From CAYJPK01 sp964372035 (GTDB lineage: Bacteria > Desulfobacterota > Desulfovibrionia > Desulfovibrionales > Desulfovibrionaceae): DNA of 5,644 bases. The translations under genes and the position numbers were made by a program. Location of the stretch: positions 1 to 5,644 of the forward strand of contig CAYJPK010000109.1 in the NCBI GenBank assembly GCA_964372035.1, written 5' to 3'. This document shows, one piece after another, positions 1-5,612 of this stretch (the stretch's first letter is position 1; every line of letters starts with the position of its first letter). The notes beneath the pieces are model-generated. The model had not been told where the DNA came from, searched no databases, and worked only from the letters and a program-made list of their open reading frames with translations.

Positions 1-23
1 AACTATTAATTTTTTTTATTACT

Positions 24-37
24 ACATGTTAACATGT
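24..37. repeat. Perfect 14-bp palindrome ACATGTTAACATGT
   Basis: The two 7-base halves are exact reverse complements centred between 30 and 31, and a short T run follows on the plus strand (37-40). It could be a dimer-binding operator for a gene beyond the left edge. It could also be a very short hairpin (ACATG, loop TTAA, CATGT) serving as a weak terminator of a plus-strand gene to the left. The sequence shows only the symmetry. A 14-base palindrome in AT-rich DNA can arise by chance. Confidence 0.4.
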
Positions 38-101
38 TTTTCATCATCGACTAAACACACTAGGCTTATACACCAATAAAAGTTGTAAAAAGATTAGTAT
101 C

Positions 102-143
102 AAAAAAAGCAAAACAAATATAACAGTTTGTTTTGCTTTTTTT
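102..143. terminator. Bidirectional rho-independent terminator
   Basis: A perfect 17-bp inverted repeat (102-118 with 127-143) encloses the 8-base loop TATAACAG. The stem core is GCAAAACAAA / TTTGTTTTGC. Both outer ends are seven-base A/T runs, so each strand reads as a hairpin ending in a U tract. On the minus strand it lies about 60 bases past the stop codon of the hybrid histidine kinase and is its most likely transcription end. On the plus strand it would stop any convergent transcript coming from the left of the window. Confidence 0.85.
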
Positions 144-203
144 ATCTATGTAATTATGAAAGTAATTTAATAATACTTTCTATTTAAAAAAATGATAGAT
201 AAA

Positions 204-3038
204 CTATTCAAAGTGGGTAATAACCTTATCTGCAAGTTCAACAACTAAATCAGTTTCAAAATTATCAACAGCAGCAATCAATTCTTCAAAATCATTAGCA
301 GCTTCAGTTTCCATAAGCTCATCGTTAAATGTCTCTAAAGCTACCTGTGCCGCGGTCCAATCTCTTTCCATTTCAGCAGGTATAATTGCTAGTAATACTT
401 TTAGTTCTTCTAGTCTATCCTCAGCTAGTTTTTCATGTCCTGTATGGCTAACTTTATTGCCTTCAGTAATTAGCTTGCCAATATCAAAATTAACAAGGGC
501 TAATTCGCCATTATAGCTAGGTAAAGTTCCACATGTCTTTTCGTTAAGAATTTCTTTTTCAAGACCACCAGCAATTTCGGCTAAGGTAACAGCACCTAAG
601 TTTGCAGCAACACCTTTGACTGTGTGGGCAAGCCTAGCGGCTTCTTCATACTTTTCATCACTCATTAAAAGTCTAATTTCTTTACCTGAATCTTTATATT
701 TTAAGTTGAAACGAGTTAATAAATCTTTATAAAGTTTTTGATTGCCTGCTACGTTTGCAAGACCAGCTTCTGCTTCAATTCCATATAAGCTGTCAAAATC
801 ATTTGGATTTTTTTCACTTTCTTTTTTTGTCTTCTCTTTCTTAGACTTTTCTTCTTTTTCCTTTTTCTTTATTTCATTTTGCTTTGCTGCTTCTTCTAGG
901 AATTCTTTTTCTAAAGCTAAATCAGCGGCACTTTTTTCAAGTACTTTAACTTCTACAACTTCTTTATCGTCAACGGTTTTTTCAATGCCTAACCATTTAA
1001 ATACTGTTTCGCTTAGGGAATTAGGATTAATCGGCTTTACAATATGACCATTCATTCCAGCAGAAATACTTTTTGCTCTATCAGAATCGCTAGAATGTGC
1101 AGTCATAGCTATTATAGGAGTAGTGGCGTTATTTGCATATCCACTTTCTCTAATTTTTTGGCTAGCTGTTAAGCCGTCCATAATTGGCATTTGTATATCC
1201 ATTAATATTAAGTCGAATTCTTGGCTTGTAGCTTTTTGTAATGCTTCTTCACCATTATTTGCAACTTCAACATTAAAGTCACCCATACCGTTTAAGAGTT
1301 CAACAGCAATTTCTTGGTTAATATCATTATCTTCAACTAGCAGAATATTTGGAACATAGTTGTCTGGTTTTGCTTCTTTTTCTATTAAAGCAGCAGGTTG
1401 AACTTGAATTGCATCAATAGCTGGTTCACTATCTTTAGATAGTTTATAAACCATAGTAAATTTAAATTCCGAGCCTTTACCATAAGTACTTGTTGCACTA
1501 ATTGTACCTTGCATGGACTCGACAATTTTCTTGCTAAGAGCAAGCCCAAGACCAGTTCCACCATGTTCACGAGTCATATATCCATTAATATTAAATGGTT
1601 GGAATAAGCTATCAAGTTCGTCAGCTCGTATTCCAGAACCAGTATCAGTAACAGTAGCTAAAATTTGAATTTTATTATCTGCAATATTTTGAGGTTCTAT
1701 GCTTACTTTTACATCGCCAGAATTGGTGAATTTAAAAGCATTGTGAAGTAGTGCAAAAAATACTTGGTTAATTTTTCGTTGATTGCCATAAAGTTTTTCA
1801 GGCATTTTATCACTTACATTAATTGTAAACTCAATATCTTTATTGTGCCCAAAGTTTTGTGCAAGGCTTTTTGTACCAGACACAAGAGTTTCAAGCGTAA
1901 ATTCAGTTTCACTTTCAGATGGTTGTGAAGAACCAAGCTCTGAAAAATCTAAAATGTCATCTATCATTGTTAAGAGGTTTTTCGCCGCTTTGTCAATGGT
2001 CGAAAGATATTCTTTTTGCTTAATTGATAAATCAGTTTGCTGACATAAATAGCTCATGCCAACAATTGCATTCATTGGAGTACGAATTTCATGGCTCATA
2101 CAAGCTAAGAAGTTGTCTTTAGCTTTGTTAGCATCAGTAACTTCATTGATTGCTTGAAGTAATTCCTGCTCAGTTTGCTTAAGTCTTGAAATATCAACAA
2201 GCCAGTAGAGCATGCTGAGCTTATTCTCCCAATAAGCATAAAGAGCTGATAGTAAAATATCTTTTATTGAGCCATCTTTAGCATACATTTGAACTTCATT
2301 GCTAACAACAATTCCTTGTTCTTTTACCTTTTCAAGTACTTCAGTATAAACTTCATTACTAACAAAGGCTAATCCTTCGTCATCACCAAGTTCTACATTA
2401 GATAGTTCAGCTGCTTTTGCATTTTGAAGTAAAACCTCTTTATCACTAGAAATAAATAAACCAATAGGGCTTGTATCTATAAGCATTTGCAACTGCCAGC
2501 GTCCTTTTTCAATATCACGCTGGGCAGCTTGAATTTCACGAGTATCTTGCATGATGTGCATAAAGCCAGTGATAACACCGTCATTTATAATTGGGCTAAT
2601 GCATAAGTGCACGGTAACAGGGTCACCATTTACGTTATAAACAGCAAGATTTAACATTTTTTTTGGATTTAAGTCACCGCTTGAATGAAAACTACAAATA
2701 GGACACTCACTAATATCTGTATTTGTTTCATTATCGCAGTGCAATATTTCGTGAATTGATTTATTTATTAGAATGTCTTCATAATATTCTAATATATCAA
2801 GGGCTTGTTTGTTAACACTTTTGATGTTGCCAGCTAAATCAACTTCAATAACTGCATCATGGGTTGCATTAATAAGGCAACTGTACTTTTCTGAAGATAC
2901 ATCATGATCAGAAATATTTTCATTCTGCAAATCGTCTGACTTGGCTTTATCTAAGGTGTTACGTCTTTTTAGTTTTAAAGCTAAGCCAATGCAGAGTAAG
3001 CTAAGAGCAAGTATAAGGAAATAGCTGATAAAGTTCAT
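204..3038 (-). CDS. Membrane-anchored hybrid sensor histidine kinase (PAS-PAS-HisKA-HATPase-REC-Hpt)
   Basis: This 944-residue signalling kinase carries a complete His-Asp-His phosphorelay. Residues 4-21 form a single membrane helix followed by KLKRR, so almost all of the protein is cytoplasmic and there is no periplasmic sensor. Two PAS-like domains follow (about 50-170 and 180-285). The first has an insertion with H100, C101, C112 and C115. After a short coiled coil comes HisKA with the H-box SHEIRTP (H316). The ATPase domain follows: N-box with N433, DTGSGI at 465-470, LFQPF at 478-482 and GGTGLGLAL at 493-501. The receiver (about 563-684) has E569/D570, phosphoacceptor D614, T646 and K668. 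A Lys/Glu-rich linker (about 719-745) leads to an Hpt domain with AHTVKG (H805), then a helical tail of about 80 residues. Every phosphotransfer residue is present, so it should be active. The first N-box Asn is replaced by A429. The ATG is supported by AGGAG five bases upstream. It has its own promoter. Signal and final response regulator are unknown; BarA-like architecture is a comparison only. Confidence 0.95.
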   Translation of the reverse strand: MNFISYFLILALSLLCIGLALKLKRRNTLDKAKSDDLQNENISDHDVSSEKYSCLINATHDAVIEVDLAGNIKSVNKQALDILEYYEDILINKSIHEILHCDNETNTDISECPICSFHSSGDLNPKKMLNLAVYNVNGDPVTVHLCISPIINDGVITGFMHIMQDTREIQAAQRDIEKGRWQLQMLIDTSPIGLFISSDKEVLLQNAKAAELSNVELGDDEGLAFVSNEVYTEVLEKVKEQGIVVSNEVQMYAKDGSIKDILLSALYAYWENKLSMLYWLVDISRLKQTEQELLQAINEVTDANKAKDNFLACMSHEIRTPMNAIVGMSYLCQQTDLSIKQKEYLSTIDKAAKNLLTMIDDILDFSELGSSQPSESETEFTLETLVSGTKSLAQNFGHNKDIEFTINVSDKMPEKLYGNQRKINQVFFALLHNAFKFTNSGDVKVSIEPQNIADNKIQILATVTDTGSGIRADELDSLFQPFNINGYMTREHGGTGLGLALSKKIVESMQGTISATSTYGKGSEFKFTMVYKLSKDSEPAIDAIQVQPAALIEKEAKPDNYVPNILLVEDNDINQEIAVELLNGMGDFNVEVANNGEEALQKATSQEFDLILMDIQMPIMDGLTASQKIRESGYANNATTPIIAMTAHSSDSDRAKSISAGMNGHIVKPINPNSLSETVFKWLGIEKTVDDKEVVEVKVLEKSAADLALEKEFLEEAAKQNEIKKKEKEEKSKKEKTKKESEKNPNDFDSLYGIEAEAGLANVAGNQKLYKDLLTRFNLKYKDSGKEIRLLMSDEKYEEAARLAHTVKGVAANLGAVTLAEIAGGLEKEILNEKTCGTLPSYNGELALVNFDIGKLITEGNKVSHTGHEKLAEDRLEELKVLLAIIPAEMERDWTAAQVALETFNDELMETEAANDFEELIAAVDNFETDLVVELADKVITHFE

Positions 3039-3043
3039 TACAA

Positions 3044-3048
3044 CTCCT
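3044..3048 (-). promoter_or_regulatory. Ribosome binding site of the hybrid kinase
   Basis: On the minus strand AGGAG lies five bases before the ATG at 3038. It fixes the start that places the N-terminal membrane helix at residues 4-21. It sits inside ACTTAGGAG, which shares ACTTAGG with a second copy at the promoter. Confidence 0.8.
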
Positions 3049-3071
3049 AAGTGGCAAAAATATCATGCCTA

Positions 3072-3100
3072 AGTATATAATTATTTAAAAATAGTTTCAA
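3072..3100 (-). promoter_or_regulatory. Sigma-70-type promoter for the hybrid kinase
   Basis: The minus strand reads TTGAAA (3100-3095), then 17 bases, then TATACT (3077-3072). Each box matches the sigma-70 consensus at five of six positions and the spacing is ideal. The predicted transcript start is near 3065, giving a leader of about 27 bases before the ATG. The promoter sits in the 78-bp gap after nspC, so the kinase can be transcribed independently. Read-through from nspC remains possible, since I see no hairpin-plus-T-run terminator in that gap. Confidence 0.7.
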
Positions 3101-3116
3101 TAAAAAAATCTTATAT

Positions 3117-4301
3117 TTATGATAAACGGGAAGCAAACTCACTGTAAGTAAAGTCTTTTTGTGCAACAATTTCACCCTTTTCACTATCAAAAGCAATAAT
3201 AGATGGTAATTGTAAGCCGTTGAAGTTACTAGTTTTAACCATACTATAGATTGCCATGTCAGTAAATATTAGCTTAGAGCCAATTTCAAGTTTAGTATCA
3301 AAAGAATACTCTCCAATTATATCGCCTGCTAAGCAGGATTTACCAGCAAAACGATATGAATATTTTTTTTCATTTATATTAGCTGAATCTATAATATGCG
3401 GGCGATATGGCATTTCTAATACATCTGGCATATGACAAGTAGCTGAAATATCAAGTATTGCAATGTCCATGTCGGCTTTTACAATGTCTAAAACACTTGC
3501 AACCAAAAAGCCAGCATTTAATGCAACAGCTTCGCCTGGCTCAAGATAAACTTCAAGCCCGTATTTATCCTTAATTCTTGAAATACAAGAACATAATAAA
3601 TCAATGTCATAACCGCTTTTTGTAATGTGGTGACCACCACCCATGTTTAACCATTTTATATTAGAAAAATACTTTCCAAAATTTCTTTCAACAACTTCTA
3701 AGGTTCTAAAAAGAGCATCTGCACCTTGTTCACAAAGAGTGTGAAAGTGCAAGCCTTCAATATTGCTTAAGTCTTTTCCTTCGAAATCTTTTAACCTAAT
3801 GCCAAGGCGTGAACCAGGCGCACAAGGATTATAAATTTCTACAGCACCTTCAGAATGTTCAGGGTTTATACGAAGTCCACAACTAATTATATTCGTAGCT
3901 GTTTCATTGTGTTTTAAAATAATACTTTTAAAACTATTCCATTGATTAAATGAATTAAAGGAAATATGATCAGTTATTGGCAGAATTTCATAAATATCTT
4001 TTTCACTAAATGCAGCTGCAAAAGCATGAACCTCACCGCCAAACTTCTCATAAGCAAGCTTCGCTTCGTCAGGTGAACTAGCACAACAACCATTAAGAAC
4101 ACCCTCTTTAGCCTTAGATAGGCAGAAAAAAGTATTCCATTGCGAAAAACCTTTTAAAGCAAGTAATACTTTTGCTCCACTTTTTTTCTGAACACTATCT
4201 AAAATAGCAGCATTATGCTTTAAAAGTTTAATGTCAGTCATAAAGCAAGGAGTTTCAGTATTATAACGCAACAAATTATCAAAATAGGATTTTTCTAGCA
4301 T
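3117..4301 (-). CDS. nspC: Carboxynorspermidine/carboxyspermidine decarboxylase
   Basis: This 394-residue cytoplasmic PLP enzyme has the alanine-racemase (fold III) barrel. It decarboxylates carboxynorspermidine or carboxyspermidine to norspermidine or spermidine, the last step of the aspartate-semialdehyde-dependent polyamine route that replaces S-adenosylmethionine decarboxylase. Visible family motifs are TPCF near the N-terminus (17-20), LALKGFS with the likely PLP Schiff-base lysine K50, GLHFHTLCEQ (183-192), the phosphate-binding glycine loop GGGHH (221-225), EPGEAV (254-259), ATCHMPDVLEMPYRP (287-301) and CLAGD (323-327), which supplies the catalytic Cys323 and Asp327. Length is close to family norms. 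The ATG is the only reasonable start, but no Shine-Dalgarno is evident. The partner carboxy(nor)spermidine dehydrogenase is not in the window. It is transcribed divergently from flagellin. The sequence cannot decide between norspermidine and spermidine as product. The HFHTLCEQ and DVLEMPYRP signatures separate it from lysine, ornithine and diaminopimelate decarboxylases. Confidence 0.93.
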   Translation of the reverse strand: MLEKSYFDNLLRYNTETPCFMTDIKLLKHNAAILDSVQKKSGAKVLLALKGFSQWNTFFCLSKAKEGVLNGCCASSPDEAKLAYEKFGGEVHAFAAAFSEKDIYEILPITDHISFNSFNQWNSFKSIILKHNETATNIISCGLRINPEHSEGAVEIYNPCAPGSRLGIRLKDFEGKDLSNIEGLHFHTLCEQGADALFRTLEVVERNFGKYFSNIKWLNMGGGHHITKSGYDIDLLCSCISRIKDKYGLEVYLEPGEAVALNAGFLVASVLDIVKADMDIAILDISATCHMPDVLEMPYRPHIIDSANINEKKYSYRFAGKSCLAGDIIGEYSFDTKLEIGSKLIFTDMAIYSMVKTSNFNGLQLPSIIAFDSEKGEIVAQKDFTYSEFASRLS

Positions 4302-4378
4302 ATAAATAACAACTTTTTGGTAGATAATTGCTTTAAAAACAATTTTTATAATATTAATTAAACAAAAATACTACTTTT

Positions 4379-4407
4379 TAAATAATGTCTTTATGCTTAA
4401 AAGTCAA
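4379..4407 (-). promoter_or_regulatory. Possible promoter of nspC
   Basis: On the minus strand TTGACT (4407-4402) matches the -35 consensus at five of six positions. After 17 bases it is followed by TATTTA (4384-4379), which fits the -10 box poorly (three of six). The start would be near 4372, with an AT-rich leader of about 70 bases. A TATAAA nearer the gene (around 4346-4351) has no good -35 partner. I see no better pair in this gap, so the call is tentative. Confidence 0.35.
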
Positions 4408-4415
4408 TGACTTTT
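4399..4415. promoter_or_regulatory. Operator-like dyad in the nspC-flagellin intergenic region
   Basis: AAAAGTCA and TGACTTTT are exact 8-base inverted arms around a single A at 4407. The symmetry continues imperfectly outward (TTAAAAGTCA against TGACTTTTTAA, with one extra T). The dyad covers the proposed -35 box of nspC, where a bound dimeric repressor could act. With a one-base centre it is more likely a DNA site than an RNA hairpin. The cognate regulator is unknown. Confidence 0.4.
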
Positions 4416-4546
4416 TAAATAATTAGAACGGTTTGTTTGTTGTAAATGCCTTTTTATATTGGGTGTTTATATGACAAAATAAAGATTTGTGGTTCTTTGA
4501 GAAAAAACTTTAGAAATAAAAAATAAAAAAAAGTTTGTTTTTGCCC

Positions 4547-4573
4547 TATAGTTTTTTTTGTTTTGTTCGATAA
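4547..4573 (+). promoter_or_regulatory. Sigma-28 (FliA) type promoter of flagellin
   Basis: TATA (4547-4550), a 15-base spacer and TTCGATAA (4566-4573) match the flagellar sigma-28 pattern TAAA-N15-GCCGATAA. The -35 box has one mismatch, the -10 box has two, and the spacing is exact. The CGATAA core is intact. The start would fall near 4580, giving a leader of about 72 bases. Late-class sigma-28 control is the usual mode for flagellin genes. Confidence 0.65.
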
Positions 4574-4589
4574 CATAAGCAACGGGGGA

Positions 4590-4609
4590 TTGTTGCACGG
4601 AAGCAACAA
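4590..4609 (+). promoter_or_regulatory. Flagellin leader hairpin 1, candidate CsrA site
   Basis: TTGTTGC (4590-4596) and GCAACAA (4603-4609) form a perfect 7-bp stem closing the six-base loop ACGGAA. CsrA/RsmA proteins bind A-N-GGA presented in a hairpin loop, and ACGGA fits this exactly. A further GGA (4587-4589) lies just upstream of the stem. The hairpin has no T run after it, so it is not a terminator. Confidence 0.6.
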
Positions 4610-4632
4610 ACTACAAATTAAACGGTCAAATC

Positions 4633-4648
4633 GATTCATGGAGGAATC
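4633..4648 (+). promoter_or_regulatory. Flagellin leader hairpin 2 over the ribosome binding site, candidate CsrA site
   Basis: GATTC (4633-4637) and GAATC (4644-4648) pair as a 5-bp stem with the loop ATGGAG. The loop shows A-T-GGA, again the CsrA pattern. The Shine-Dalgarno GGAGG (4640-4644) begins in the loop, seven bases before the ATG at 4652. A protein bound here would directly block ribosome entry. The stem alone is weak, so without a bound protein the site should be readily translated. Confidence 0.6.
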
Positions 4649-4651
4649 TTT

Positions 4652-5539
4652 ATGTCATTAGTAATTAATAATAATATGATGGCTGCAAACGCAGCTCGCC
4701 ACTTAAGTAATGCATATGGTGATTTAGCAAAATCAACAGAAAGATTATCATCAGGTTTACGTGTTAACTCAGCTGCTGACGACGCAGCGGGCTTGGCAAT
4801 TCGTGAATTAATGCGTGCTGATATCACAGCTATCGGTCAGGGCGTACGTAACGCTAACGATGCTATTTCTGCTATTCAAACAGCTGACGGCGCTTTAGGC
4901 GTTATCGATGAAAAACTCATTCGTATGAAAGAGTTAGCAGAGCAAGCAGCTACCGGTACTTATAACTCTACTCAAAGATTAATTATTGATTCTGAGTATC
5001 AAGCAATGGCATCTGAGATTACTCGTATCGCTAACGCAACAGACTTTAACGGAATCAAATTACTCGACGGTAGCTTATCAGGTGCTCACGATGGTTCAGG
5101 TATCAACTCAACAGGTGCTTTAAAAATCCACTTTGGTGTTGGAAACTCTTCAGCTGAAGATTACTACTACATCTCAATTGGTAACTCAACTGCATCTGCT
5201 TTAGGCTTAGGTAATAATTCTGACCCTACTGATGCTGGGCACAATATTTCAACTCAGCAAAATGCTCAACAGGCTTTAGATGCGATTAACACAGCTATCG
5301 TTTCAAAAGATAATATTCGTGCGGCTCTTGGTGCATTACAAAACCGCTTAGAGAACACAATTACTAACTTAACTATTCAGGCTGAAAACTTACAAGCTGC
5401 TGAATCACGTATTTCTGACGTTGACGTAGCAACTGAAATGACTCAGTTTGTTAGAAACCAAATCTTATCACAATCTGCTGTGGCTATGCTTTCACAAGCT
5501 AACTCAATGCCACAAATGGCAATGCAGCTTATTGGATAA
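4652..5539 (+). CDS. fliC: Flagellin, filament subunit
   Basis: This 295-residue structural protein polymerises into the flagellar filament after export through the flagellar type III apparatus; as expected there is no Sec signal peptide. The N-terminal D0/D1 segment spans about 1-140 (SLVINNNMMAANAARHLS, RLSSGLRVNSAADDAAGLAI, RNANDAISAIQTADGAL, ATDFNGIKLLDG). A short variable centre covers about 141-205. The C-terminal D1/D0 segment follows (about 206-295: LENTITNLTIQAENLQAAES, RISDVDVATEMTQFVRNQIL, ANSMPQMAMQLIG). The whole protein is compact, with no room for the large D2/D3 domains of enterobacterial flagellins. The start is fixed by GGAGG seven bases upstream. Codon use differs from the two minus-strand genes (more AAC, CGT, GAC and TAC), as usual for a very abundant protein. 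A sigma-28-like promoter, a two-hairpin leader and a strong terminator surround it, so it is probably monocistronic. Other flagellin copies may exist elsewhere, so the symbol denotes the family. Confidence 0.96.
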   Translation: MSLVINNNMMAANAARHLSNAYGDLAKSTERLSSGLRVNSAADDAAGLAIRELMRADITAIGQGVRNANDAISAIQTADGALGVIDEKLIRMKELAEQAATGTYNSTQRLIIDSEYQAMASEITRIANATDFNGIKLLDGSLSGAHDGSGINSTGALKIHFGVGNSSAEDYYYISIGNSTASALGLGNNSDPTDAGHNISTQQNAQQALDAINTAIVSKDNIRAALGALQNRLENTITNLTIQAENLQAAESRISDVDVATEMTQFVRNQILSQSAVAMLSQANSMPQMAMQLIG

Positions 5540-5552
5540 TTTTAAAAAGTGG

Positions 5553-5580
5553 AAGAGGGGTTTAATTACCCCTCTTTTTT
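5553..5580 (+). terminator. Rho-independent terminator of flagellin
   Basis: AAGAGGGG (5553-5560) and CCCCTCTT (5569-5576) form an 8-bp GC-rich stem with an 8-base loop, continuing into a T run to 5580. It begins 14 bases after the stop codon, a typical strong terminator for a highly expressed single-gene transcript. Confidence 0.92.
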
Positions 5581-5612
5581 CAAAAACTACTTTGTACTCC
5601 CCGTTTTAAATT

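Noticed and set aside
158..180. Hairpin GAAAGTA / TACTTTC just after the kinase gene
   Set aside because: The 7-bp stem is AT-rich, has a 9-base loop and no adjoining T run on the minus strand. The much stronger hairpin at 102-143 explains termination.
742..1047. Open frame on the plus strand rich in Ser and Phe
   Set aside because: It lies antisense to the receiver, linker and Hpt part of the kinase. Its Ser/Phe composition is the mirror of Lys/Glu codons, and it has no ribosome binding site or recognisable domain.
1123..2043. Further short open frames antisense or out of frame within the kinase (1123-1359 plus, 1385-1570 minus, 1843-2043 plus)
   Set aside because: They are fully contained in a well-supported coding region with conserved motifs and show no domain or initiation signal of their own.
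3117..4301. Lysine, ornithine or diaminopimelate decarboxylase as the identity of the PLP enzyme
   Set aside because: The HFHTLCEQ, ATCHMPDVLEMPYRP and CLAGD motifs together are typical of the carboxynorspermidine decarboxylase family and not of those relatives.
4302..4546. Riboswitch or small RNA in the AT-rich intergenic region
   Set aside because: Apart from the dyad at 4399-4415 and a weak 5-bp hairpin (AATTG/CAATT at 4326-4344), I find no conserved aptamer-like core or terminator structure.
4582..4597. Possible sigma-54 promoter (TTGCA at 4593-4597) before flagellin
   Set aside because: The required GG element is not at the right distance (positions 4583-4584 are CG), and the TTGCA belongs to the perfect hairpin stem and loop of the leader.
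4454..4827. Two short minus-strand open frames (4454-4639 and 4636-4827) upstream of and over the start of flagellin
   Set aside because: One covers the flagellin promoter and leader and the other lies antisense to the conserved flagellin N-terminus. Neither has a ribosome binding site or a recognisable protein pattern.
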